Numbered from the stretch's first letter, positions 1 to 6,149 are shown. The stretch: DNA of 6,205 nt from Lachnospiraceae bacterium UBA7109 (GCA_002492335.1 DKYD01000085.1:1-6205); one strand, 5' to 3'. Numbers and translations are program-made. Notes: a model not told the origin generated them from the letters alone.

Positions 1-1041
1 GTAGCAAGACGCCGGGGAACCGGTATGGGCGGCGGCCATGACGAGAGAGAACAGACACTGAACCAGCTGCTGGTTGAGATGGATGGATTCGGCGTAAACG
101 AGGGAATTATCGTAATGGCAGCAACAAATCGTGTGGATATTCTGGATCCTGCGATTCTGCGTCCGGGGCGCTTTGACCGGAAGGTTGTAGTCGGAAGACC
201 GGATGTGAAGGGCCGGGAAGAGATCCTGGAGGTGCATGCAAAAGGCAAACCGCTGGGCGATGACGTGGATTTACGTCAGATTGCCCAGACTACGGCAGGA
301 TTTACCGGAGCGGATCTGGAGAACCTCTTAAATGAGGCGGCGATTCTGGCGGCAAAGGGCGGAAGAATGTATCTGACGCAGGCGGATATCCGGCATTCTT
401 TTGTAAAGGTAGGTCTGGGAACCGAGAAGAAGAGCCGTGTGATCTCCGAGAAGGAAAAGCGGATTACGGCATATCACGAAGCCGGTCATGCTATTTTGTT
501 TCACGTCCTTCCGGATGTAGGGCCGGTTTACAGTGTATCTATCATTCCTACAGGAGTCGGAGCAGCAGGGTATACTATGCCGCTTCCGGAAAAGGATGAG
601 ATGTTTAATACAAAAGGAAAGATGCTGCAGAATATTATTGTTGCGCTCGGAGGCCGTGTAGCAGAGGAAGAGATCTTTGATGATATTACAACCGGGGCTT
701 CTCAGGATATTAAGGATGCAACCGGAACGGCAAGAGCCATGGTGATGAAATACGGTATGTCAGAAAGACTGGGGCTGATCAGTTATGATAATGACAGCGA
801 CGAAGTCTTTATCGGACGAGATCTGGCGCATACCTCCCGTGGCTATGGGGAGAAAATTGCGGGTGAAATTGACAATGAAGTAAAGCGAATCATAGATGAA
901 TGCTATGATCGTGCCAGAAGCCTTCTGAAGGAATATAATGATGTACTTCATTCCTGTGCACAGCTGCTGCTGGAGAAGGAGAAGATTACTAGAGAGGAAT
1001 TCGAAGCTTTATTTGATAATAGAATACAGACAGAGGGATAA
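1..1041 (+). CDS. ftsH: ATP-dependent zinc metalloprotease FtsH, C-terminal part (5' end outside window)
   Basis: FtsH is a membrane-anchored hexameric AAA+ protease that unfolds and degrades membrane and short-lived cytosolic proteins. The reading frame is open from base 1 (346 codons), so the N-terminal membrane segments, Walker A and Walker B lie upstream; the Met codon at 25 is internal. Visible in order (window residue numbers): the GGGHDEREQTLNQLL segment after Walker B; the second region of homology, AATNRVDILDPAILRPGRFDR, with arginine fingers R57 and R60; the AAA lid; the zinc-binding HEAGH at 159-163; and the third zinc ligand, expected to be D236 in GASQDIKDAT. All key residues present are intact, and the spacings match known FtsH proteins. 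The C-terminus (EEFEALFDNR...) is of normal length. It is followed after 3 bases by the GH13 gene, so the two are probably co-transcribed and translationally coupled. Identification is very secure. Confidence 0.98.
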   Translation, partial: VARRRGTGMGGGHDEREQTLNQLLVEMDGFGVNEGIIVMAATNRVDILDPAILRPGRFDRKVVVGRPDVKGREEILEVHAKGKPLGDDVDLRQIAQTTAGFTGADLENLLNEAAILAAKGGRMYLTQADIRHSFVKVGLGTEKKSRVISEKEKRITAYHEAGHAILFHVLPDVGPVYSVSIIPTGVGAAGYTMPLPEKDEMFNTKGKMLQNIIVALGGRVAEEEIFDDITTGASQDIKDATGTARAMVMKYGMSERLGLISYDNDSDEVFIGRDLAHTSRGYGEKIAGEIDNEVKRIIDECYDRARSLLKEYNDVLHSCAQLLLEKEKITREEFEALFDNRIQTEG

Positions 1042-1044
1042 TGT

Positions 1045-3108
1045 ATGAATAGAGATGCATTGTTTAGCGACGGGACGCCGGCTTATATCGAGCCGGGAGA
1101 ACCGGAAGCGGATGCTATGATTGCCATCCGTTTCCGGACTGCCAGAGAAGATGCTGACAGCGTCTGGCTTGTGACTGATACGGCCCGATATCCGATGCGG
1201 AAGGAAAGCAGTAAGGGGTTATTTGACTATTATGCTGTAAGTTATCAGCTGGGTAAAGAGGCATTTCAATATTATTTCGAGATCAGGAAAGAGGATGAAG
1301 TTGTATACTATAATCGATGCGGAGTATCTGCGGAAGTGATTTCGAATTACAATTTTGTGATTGTACCAGGCTTTTCTACTCCGAAATGGGCAAAGGGCGC
1401 CGTGATGTATCAGATCTTTCTGGATCGTTTCTGCAATGGAGATTTCCAAAATGACGTGCTGACCGGAGAATACATCTATCTGGGAGATAAATCGGTCCGG
1501 GTAGAAAACTGGAACCAATATCCGGCTAGTATGGACGTCAGAGAATTCTATGGGGGCGATCTGAAGGGAGTAAGGGATAAGCTGGATTATCTGCAAGGAC
1601 TGGGGGTAGAGGTGATCTACTTTAATCCGATTTTTGTTTCTCCGTCCAATCATAAGTATGATACCCAGGATTATGATTATGTGGATCCGCATTATGGAGT
1701 GATTGTCAAAGATGAAGGAGAACTGCTTTCGGAGTATGTGGCAAATAATCGTTCTGCCAGCCGATACCGGATCCGCACGACGAGCAAAGAGAATCTGGAA
1801 GCAAGCAATCAATATCTGATTGAATTGATTCAGGAGATTCATGCACGTGGTATGAGGGTGATTCTGGATGGTGTATTCAACCATTGCGGATCCTTCAATA
1901 AATGGATGGATCGGGAACATTTTTATGAGGCGTCAGGAAATTATGAGCCGGGAGCTTATGTATCGTCGAAAAGCCGTTATCGGAATTACTTCAATTTCTA
2001 TAGTACGGAGCAGGAAAACTGGCCGGACAATGATAATTATGAAGGCTGGTGGGGGCATAATACTTTGCCGAAGCTGAATTATGAAAAGTCCAGAGAGCTG
2101 GAAAACTATATTCTGGATGTTGGACGGAAATGGGTTTCTGAACCATTCTGTGCGGATGGATGGCGGCTGGATGTAGCAGCGGATCTGGGAAAAACAAATG
2201 AATATAATCATTATTTCTGGAAAAAATTCAGAAAAGCAGTTAAGGAAGCGAATCCGGACGCCATTATACTGGCAGAGCATTATGGAGATCCGAAGGAATG
2301 GCTTCAGGGGGATGAATGGGACACAGTCATGAACTATGACGCATTCATGGAGCCGGTGACCTGGTTTTTGACGGGAATGGAAAAGCATAGTGATGAGTAC
2401 AGGGAGGATCTGTATTGTAATTCCGATAATTTTGTCGGGGCCATGAATCATCATATGTGCAATATGCTGACACCGTCGCTTTTTACGGCGATGAACCAGC
2501 TGTCCAACCATGATCATTCCAGATTTTTGACCCGGACGAATCATAAAGTCGGAAGGGTACAGCACCTTGGACCGGAGGCAGCCAATACAGGAGTCAATCC
2601 TGCAGTGATGCGTGAAGCCGTTGTGCTGCAGATGACATGGATAGGAGCCCCGACCCTGTATTATGGTGATGAAGCAGGCGTATGCGGGTTTACGGATCCG
2701 GATAACCGGCGTACGTATCCATGGGGGCATGAGGATAAAAGGATGATCGAATTCCATCGGGAAATGATCTGGATTCATAAGAATTATCCGTCCCTGCGGT
2801 ATGGATCGCTGCAGCTATTGACATGGAATGATGCGATTTTGTCCTTCGCCAGATTCCTTGGCGATGAACAGATCGTCGTAATACTGAATAATGGGGAGAA
2901 GCTGCAGGAAGTAACGATTCCGGTATGGAGGGCAGAGGTTCCCAGTAAGAGCACGATGTTCCGCCTGATTTACACGTATGAAAATGGATATACAACCACA
3001 TATGAAAAGTATCTGGTGGAAAATGGTGAGGTTGTTCTTGTAATGGGATCCCATTCTGCAGCCATATTGAAGACGGAATATACACCTGAGGAACAGAAAG
3101 TGAATTAA
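1045..3108 (+). CDS. Cytoplasmic GH13 alpha-glucan hydrolase (neopullulanase / cyclomaltodextrinase / amylopullulanase-like)
   Basis: This 687-residue enzyme should hydrolyse alpha-1,4 and possibly alpha-1,6 bonds of maltodextrins, cyclodextrins, pullulan or glycogen by the retaining GH13 mechanism. Residues 1-110 look like a CBM34-type beta-sandwich. The (beta/alpha)8 barrel starts near GAVMYQIFLDRFCNGD and carries SPSNHKYDT (199-207), region I DGVFNH (275-280), LPKLN (341-345), region II GWRLDVA with nucleophile D376, region III AEHYGDP with acid/base E411, and region IV NHDHSRF with H489 and D490. DPDNRRTYPWG follows, then a C-terminal beta domain (about 600-687). All three catalytic acids are present. 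LPKLN resembles the MPKLN mark of GH13_20, while SPSNHKYDT and the long loop 219-268 recall GH13_39-like enzymes, so the subfamily is left open. No signal peptide is visible, so it acts on imported or stored glucans. The ATG at 1045 has GAGGG 7 bases upstream. Confidence 0.93.
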   Translation: MNRDALFSDGTPAYIEPGEPEADAMIAIRFRTAREDADSVWLVTDTARYPMRKESSKGLFDYYAVSYQLGKEAFQYYFEIRKEDEVVYYNRCGVSAEVISNYNFVIVPGFSTPKWAKGAVMYQIFLDRFCNGDFQNDVLTGEYIYLGDKSVRVENWNQYPASMDVREFYGGDLKGVRDKLDYLQGLGVEVIYFNPIFVSPSNHKYDTQDYDYVDPHYGVIVKDEGELLSEYVANNRSASRYRIRTTSKENLEASNQYLIELIQEIHARGMRVILDGVFNHCGSFNKWMDREHFYEASGNYEPGAYVSSKSRYRNYFNFYSTEQENWPDNDNYEGWWGHNTLPKLNYEKSRELENYILDVGRKWVSEPFCADGWRLDVAADLGKTNEYNHYFWKKFRKAVKEANPDAIILAEHYGDPKEWLQGDEWDTVMNYDAFMEPVTWFLTGMEKHSDEYREDLYCNSDNFVGAMNHHMCNMLTPSLFTAMNQLSNHDHSRFLTRTNHKVGRVQHLGPEAANTGVNPAVMREAVVLQMTWIGAPTLYYGDEAGVCGFTDPDNRRTYPWGHEDKRMIEFHREMIWIHKNYPSLRYGSLQLLTWNDAILSFARFLGDEQIVVILNNGEKLQEVTIPVWRAEVPSKSTMFRLIYTYENGYTTTYEKYLVENGEVVLVMGSHSAAILKTEYTPEEQKVN

Positions 3109-3122
3109 CAGAGGTTGATAAA

Positions 3123-4571
3123 ATGATGAAAAGAAACATGGTAGGGAAACTGATTTGCGTCATTCAGCTGATTTTCAGTGCTACCCTGATGGGGGTCATT
3201 TACACCGGCGGAATGGTTCCGCTGAAATATCAGATTCTGGCAGGAGTCATACTTTTGGTGCTGCTGGCAGGAGCGTTTGGCCTGCAGTTCCTGAAAAATA
3301 AAGCATATCTGGGTGGTATTGTGATCAGTGTGCTGGTATCTATTGGATGTCTGACCGGCATTTTTTACCTGCTGCGTGCGGACAGCGCTATGCAGAAGAT
3401 CGGCGGAGCTACTTATAAGACGGATAATATGGTCGTTGTAGTAAAGCAAAGCTGTACGGCAACCGAGTTAAAAGAAGCGGGAAATTATCGCTTCGGTAAG
3501 CAGACGGCAGCAGATCAGGATAATACCAACCTGATGGTGGATAAGATTCAGGAGGTTGTTGGCCGTGAGATCAATATAACAGATTATGCAAGCGTGCAGG
3601 ATCTGGCACAGGCTCTTTTAAAGGGTGAAATTGAAGCAGCAATTTATAATGAAGCATTTGATGGGATCCTGAATGAGGCGATTGAAGGCTATACAGACCA
3701 GGTAAAGATTTTGTACCAGTATGGTATAGATACAAAGCTGAATCTGGAAAAGGAGAATACGGTTGTCGATGATGCGCAGCCGTACAGTCAGGATACCTTC
3801 AGCTTTTATATCAGTGGTATTGACGTATCCGGACCGATCACAACAAACAGCCGAAGCGATGTAAATATCATTGCAACGGTCAATACGAAGACAAAGCAGA
3901 TTCTTCTGACAACCACACCGAGAGATTATTATGTACCGCTGCCGAATGTATCCGGAGGACTCCGGGATAAGCTGACACATGCGGGAATCTATGGCGTGGA
4001 TGTATCAATGGATACGCTGGGAGAATTATATGGAATCGATATTCAGTATTATGCAAGAGTGAATTTTACATCCCTGATAAAAATGGTAGATACGCTGGGA
4101 GGCATTGATGTCTATTCAGAGTACGCATTTGAAGCGAGAGGATGTTCTTTTAACAAGGGTATGAACCATATGAATGGTGAGCAGGCTCTTGCATTTGCAA
4201 GAGAGCGTTACAGCTTTGAGGCCGGAGATAATCAGCGTGGAAAAAATCAGGAGGCAGTTTTAACTGCAATGATTCGGAAGGCTATGACACCGGCAGTTTT
4301 AACGCATGCAAATGAACTTCTGGCGCAGGTCAGCGACAGCATGGAAACCAATATGACACAGGAAGAGATGGCAAGTCTGATTAAAATGCAGTTAAATGAC
4401 AATGCTTCCTGGAATATTGTATCTACCAATGCAGTTGGGACCGGTGATAAAACCACCTGTTTCTCGATGGGCTCTATGCAGGTTTATGTTATGTGGCCGG
4501 ATGAGAACAGTGTGGCTCAGATTTCACAGAAAATGAAACAGGTATTGAACGGCGAAACAATTACAGAATAG
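3123..4571 (+). CDS. LytR-CpsA-Psr (LCP) family cell-wall glycopolymer ligase with extra solute-binding-like domain
   Basis: LCP proteins move undecaprenyl-phosphate-linked polymers (teichoic acids, capsule, other wall glycans) onto peptidoglycan at the outer membrane face. The 482-residue protein has three predicted membrane helices (about 8-28, 35-55, 61-83), putting the rest outside. Residues 97-205 are not LCP: VVVVKQS, the stretch with NYRFG, and LLKGEIEAAIYNEAF resemble one lobe of a family 3 solute-binding protein. The LCP domain follows, starting at SFYISGID (227-234), with R244 and D246 in NSRSDVNII, R267 and D268 in TTPRDYY, DTLGGIDV, FARER (358-362) and R372 in GDNQRGKNQ. These charged residues bind the lipid pyrophosphate and metal in the family, so activity is expected. 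The tandem ATGs at 3123 and 3126 follow AGAGG (3110-3114) with normal spacing; the first is chosen. It lies 14 bases after the GH13 stop and ends at a terminator, so it is the last operon gene. The exact polymer is unknown. Confidence 0.93.
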   Translation: MMKRNMVGKLICVIQLIFSATLMGVIYTGGMVPLKYQILAGVILLVLLAGAFGLQFLKNKAYLGGIVISVLVSIGCLTGIFYLLRADSAMQKIGGATYKTDNMVVVVKQSCTATELKEAGNYRFGKQTAADQDNTNLMVDKIQEVVGREINITDYASVQDLAQALLKGEIEAAIYNEAFDGILNEAIEGYTDQVKILYQYGIDTKLNLEKENTVVDDAQPYSQDTFSFYISGIDVSGPITTNSRSDVNIIATVNTKTKQILLTTTPRDYYVPLPNVSGGLRDKLTHAGIYGVDVSMDTLGELYGIDIQYYARVNFTSLIKMVDTLGGIDVYSEYAFEARGCSFNKGMNHMNGEQALAFARERYSFEAGDNQRGKNQEAVLTAMIRKAMTPAVLTHANELLAQVSDSMETNMTQEEMASLIKMQLNDNASWNIVSTNAVGTGDKTTCFSMGSMQVYVMWPDENSVAQISQKMKQVLNGETITE

Positions 4572-4574
4572 AAG

Positions 4575-4627
4575 AAAGAGGGTCCCTGCAAGGCAGTATA
4601 ATACTGTAGTATATGCAGGGACCTTTT
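4575..4627 (+). terminator. Rho-independent terminator of the ftsH-GH13-LCP operon
   Basis: A perfect 10-bp inverted repeat, GGTCCCTGCA (4581-4590) and TGCAGGGACC (4614-4623), begins 9 bases after the LCP stop codon and is followed by TTTTGTG. The 23-base interior holds a second small dyad, CAGTAT/ATACTG (4594-4606), so the RNA may fold as a stacked hairpin. The T-run is short, so some read-through is possible. No open frame of interest uses the element. Confidence 0.8.
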
Positions 4628-4792
4628 GTGTGCAGAAATCAATCCGGTTGTGTGGATTTCGTAATCATAAGCTCCGAATGGAAAAGAAGTGGATTTGTGA
4701 GAAATGCATTGTCAGAAAACGTCAGAATGTGTCAAAAAATTTCTGCTGATTTTCATTTTAGTAGATTGCATGGGAAAAACAATGATTTTTGG

Positions 4793-4823
4793 CGAATGAC
4801 GTAAGAAAAAGGTCGAATAACGT
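4793..4823 (+). promoter_or_regulatory. Paired direct repeats, candidate LytTR operator
   Basis: CGAATGACGT (4793-4802) and CGAATAACGT (4814-4823) match at 9 of 10 bases and are exactly 21 bp apart, two turns of the helix, on the same DNA face. LytTR regulators such as AgrA and ComE are known to bind two imperfect 9-bp direct repeats with about 21-22 bp between equivalent positions, just upstream of the -35 region. The second repeat ends 8 bp before the weak -35 of the LytTR gene's own promoter. The bases match the published LytTR consensus only partly (ACGT core, not a clear GTT), so binding by the encoded protein is inferred from layout. Confidence 0.5.
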
Positions 4824-4830
4824 CTGCCAG

Positions 4831-4860
4831 CCATCAAATGGAGTAATTCTAATCTATAAT
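4831..4860 (+). promoter_or_regulatory. Promoter of the NTF2-LytTR regulator gene
   Basis: TATAAT at 4855-4860 is a perfect -10 hexamer. The position 17 bp upstream carries only CATCAA (4832-4837), a poor -35, and no TGn extension is present. A start near 4867 would give a leader of about 40-50 bases. A good -10 with a poor -35 next to paired direct repeats is typical of an activator-dependent promoter. Confidence 0.55.
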
Positions 4861-4875
4861 GTCAATATAAGGTTT

Positions 4876-4905
4876 CTCCGGTACAGATAGGCGAAAGGTA
4901 CGGAG
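4876..4905 (+). promoter_or_regulatory. Bulged hairpin covering the ribosome binding site of the LytTR gene
   Basis: CTCC and GTAC (4876-4879 and 4881-4884, with G4880 bulged) can pair with GTAC and GGAG (4898-4905), giving eight pairs around a 13-base loop. The GGAG arm is the likely Shine-Dalgarno for the GTG at 4914, so folding would hide it. The GAAAGG at 4893-4898, which could serve the GTG at 4905, sits mostly in the loop. Translational control or a choice between starts is possible but unproven. It matches no riboswitch class that I recognise. Confidence 0.35.
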
Positions 4906-5579
4906 TGAGAAAAGTGGATACAAGTAGTATGGTGAGGTTAAGCAGGAGGTTTTTGGAATCCTATATGAGAGGAGAAACGTGGGAGGTTTCCGGCTTGCTT
5001 CATCCGGAGGCGGCCATCAGAGGAACCGGAGAGGTATTGCAGTATGCAGCATACAGCCAGATAGAAGAAAAGGAATTCAGACTGCTATGCAGGGATGTGA
5101 ATACGGCAGTCGTGGAAGGAAATGTATTGATGGAGGAGCGCTCCGGGAAAGGGGAGCAGAAGAAAGGCTGGAATGTTCTGCTGCTGTGGGAACGGCTGGG
5201 GCAGGAATGGAAGATACGGCGTGTACAGGCTGTATGGAACAAAGAGCGGAAGAGTCGTTCTCTGTCTGTTCATGCGGTAAATGGTACGGAAGTGTTTATC
5301 TGGGAAAAGCAGATATGTTATATCGAAGCGCTGCAGTCCAGAAGCTATATTCATTGCCTGCATAAGACGATTGCGGTACGCACCTCTATGCAGAGAATAG
5401 GGGAGCTTTTGAGTGAACAGTTTATTCAGATTCATAGAAGTTTTATTGTAAATGCAGATGCTGTAGAAGCCATCCGGAGGTATGAGGTAAAGCTTTTTGA
5501 CGGTACTTGCCTGCCGGTTCCGGAAAAGAAATATCGGGCAGTGAAGGAACAGATTTTAATGCGGAAAGAGGTGTTTTAA
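4905..5579 (+). CDS. One-component transcription regulator: N-terminal NTF2/SnoaL-like domain, C-terminal LytTR DNA-binding domain
   Basis: The 224-residue protein probably senses a ligand with its N-terminal domain and binds DNA with its C-terminal domain. Residues about 10-115 (RRFLESYMRGETWEVSGLL... to WNVLLLWERLGQEWKIRRV) have the helix-then-curved-sheet pattern of NTF2/SnoaL-like folds, including the late Trp-Lys strand. Residues about 127-222 are LytTR: VFIWEKQICYIEA (130-142), a central strand with YIHCLHKTIAVRTSM, FIQIHRSFIVN (173-183) and a final LPVPEKKYRAVKEQI. No receiver domain, phosphoacceptor Asp or membrane segment is seen, unlike AgrA/LytR response regulators, so it is cytoplasmic and kinase-independent by inference. 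The start is uncertain: GTG 4905 follows GAAAGG by 6 bases, while GTG 4914 (221 residues) follows GGAG by 8 and may be preferred. It is a single-gene unit between two terminators. Paired repeats upstream suggest self-control. Target genes and ligand are unknown. Confidence 0.87.
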   Translation: MRKVDTSSMVRLSRRFLESYMRGETWEVSGLLHPEAAIRGTGEVLQYAAYSQIEEKEFRLLCRDVNTAVVEGNVLMEERSGKGEQKKGWNVLLLWERLGQEWKIRRVQAVWNKERKSRSLSVHAVNGTEVFIWEKQICYIEALQSRSYIHCLHKTIAVRTSMQRIGELLSEQFIQIHRSFIVNADAVEAIRRYEVKLFDGTCLPVPEKKYRAVKEQILMRKEVF

Positions 5580-5978
5580 AGAAAATGGTGTAGCCCGGAA
5601 AGAGACTACACCATTTTTACAACAGAATTCTTGGATATATCCAAAATCGGTATAATCCATATTGGCAGCCTTAAGTACTTTTTCAAATGAGTATTTAATC
5701 AGATCAAGATTACGGCTGAGTCCATACGTGTCTTTTTCATAGACAGCGCCAAAGTGCATTTGTGTATAGACCTTTTTGCGCTTGCCTGAAATTGCACGGC
5801 CAAAGTCTTCATATACTCCAACCCGTCCGCAGCACATATCAAAGAAATTGATGCCATTTTCGATTGCGTAATGGAATGTCTCTTCGATTTCCTGATCAGA
5901 GGCAAGATGGATATTTCCTAACCCTAACCCGATTGTACTTAATTTTTCTTCTCCATGTGGGAGTTTTCTGTATTCCAT
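5556..5978 (-). pseudogene. Aldo/keto reductase, N-terminal fragment (3' two-thirds missing)
   Basis: Aldo/keto reductases reduce carbonyls with NAD(P)H on a TIM barrel of roughly 300-380 residues. Here only about 115 residues are recognisable: KLPHGEEKLSTIGLGLGNIH, the EIEETFHYAIENGINFFDMC strand with the expected catalytic D47, VYEDFGRAI with candidate Y56, KKVYTQMHFG with H75, RNLDLIKYSFEKVLK and DYTDFGYI (108-115). After I115 the frame runs about 25 more codons of unrelated sequence through the terminator and 24 bases into the antisense of the LytTR gene, stopping at 5556. The rest of the barrel, including most of the cofactor site, is absent. The ATG at 5978 follows a perfect CCTCCTT (minus-strand AAGGAGG, 5984-5990) with 5-base spacing. 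The hairpin lies before the stop codon, so terminated transcripts would lack a stop. A real short protein is possible but unlikely. The intact promoter suggests recent decay. Confidence 0.8.
5582..5618. terminator. Bidirectional Rho-independent terminator
   Basis: AAAATGGTGTAG (5582-5593) pairs perfectly with CTACACCATTTT (5606-5617) around a 12-base loop. Read on the plus strand, the hairpin ends in TTTTT and lies just after the stop of the LytTR gene. Read on the minus strand it is followed by TTTTCTTT, so it can also stop transcripts of the converging aldo/keto reductase remnant. Confidence 0.88.
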
Positions 5979-6004
5979 GATATCCTCCTTCTCTTCATCC
6001 AGTG

Positions 6005-6036
6005 TAATGTTATAAATTAAAAATAGTATAACATTA
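6005..6036. promoter_or_regulatory. Perfect 10-bp inverted repeat, candidate operator
   Basis: TAATGTTATA (6005-6014) and TATAACATTA (6027-6036) are exact reverse complements separated by 12 bp, with 22 bp between arm centres (two helix turns). The right arm covers the -10 of the minus-strand reductase promoter and the left arm lies just past its expected start point. This is a natural place for a dimeric repressor. It lacks a T-tail and is very AT-rich, so a terminator role is unlikely. The binding protein is unknown. Confidence 0.5.
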
Positions 6037-6055
6037 AACTCGACTTTAAGGTCAA
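6025..6055 (-). promoter_or_regulatory. MerR-type promoter with 19-bp spacer driving the aldo/keto reductase remnant
   Basis: On the minus strand, TTGACC (-35, plus-strand 6050-6055) and TATACT (-10, 6025-6030) are separated by 19 bp instead of 17. The spacer holds the dyad TTAAACTCGACTTTAA (6034-6049, plus-strand reading), symmetric at 14 of 16 positions. A stretched spacer with a centred dyad is the established signature of promoters twisted into shape by MerR-family activators, and AdhR/NmlR-type members control aldehyde and oxidoreductase genes through similar sites. The start would fall near 6018, about 40 bases before the ATG. No MerR gene is inside the window. Confidence 0.72.
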
Positions 6056-6094
6056 GAGTTTCAGCAAACTTTTAAACGGAAGGATGAAAGGAAG

Positions 6095-6149
6095 AAATTT
6101 GAAAAAATGTGAAAAACCTCTTGCATTTTTTAAAAGAATCATATATAAT
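6095..6149 (+). promoter_or_regulatory. Strong promoter of the downstream tRNA gene
   Basis: TTGCAT (6121-6126) and a perfect TATAAT (6144-6149) are 17 bp apart. Upstream lie A-tracts starting at 6095, 6102 and 6112, the last two about 10 bp apart, as in UP elements of stable-RNA promoters. Transcription should start near 6156, leaving a leader of about 25 bases before the mature tRNA. A small hairpin, GTGTT/AACAC (6157-6170), sits in this leader. Confidence 0.75.

Larger units (their letters stand above)
4624..4904 (+). promoter_or_regulatory. Non-coding control region upstream of the LytTR regulator gene
   Basis: This 281-base gap has no convincing gene. A short open frame from 4613 starts inside the terminator, has no ribosome binding site and shows no recognisable protein character. 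From left to right it contains a 6-bp inverted repeat GAAATC/GATTTC (4635-4660), three 10-bp-phased GTCA repeats (4711-4740), a pair of CGAAT-ACGT direct repeats (4793-4823), a promoter (about 4831-4860) and a bulged hairpin over the start region (4876-4905). The density of repeats suggests a regulatory rather than a passive spacer. Confidence 0.55.

Noticed and set aside
1041..1052. ATG overlapping the ftsH stop codon (TAATG)
   Set aside because: It reads only Met-Tyr-Glu then stop, while the ATG at 1045 has correct spacing to GAGGG and opens the full GH13 frame.
1219..2778. Long minus-strand open frames opposite the GH13 gene
   Set aside because: The plus-strand frame has all GH13 motifs; the antisense frames are low-complexity, rich in Ile/His/Pro, and lack ribosome binding sites.
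4635..4660. GAAATC/GATTTC inverted repeat as an operator or small RNA
   Set aside because: Six pairs with a 14-base loop in AT-rich DNA are expected by chance, and no promoter or T-run accompanies it.
4613..4804. Plus-strand open frame of 63 codons after the LCP terminator
   Set aside because: It begins inside the terminator stem, has no Shine-Dalgarno, and its translation shows no domain-like pattern; it also overlies the regulatory repeats.
4860..4905. Possible cyclic-di-GMP riboswitch in the LytTR leader because of the GCGAAAGG segment
   Set aside because: The leader is only about 40-50 bases and lacks the paired helices and conserved blocks of GEMM riboswitches.
4979..5435. Other open frames over the LytTR gene on both strands
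   Set aside because: They are out-of-frame shadows with compositionally odd translations (Cys/Arg/Gly-rich or Phe/Pro-rich) and no recognisable motif.
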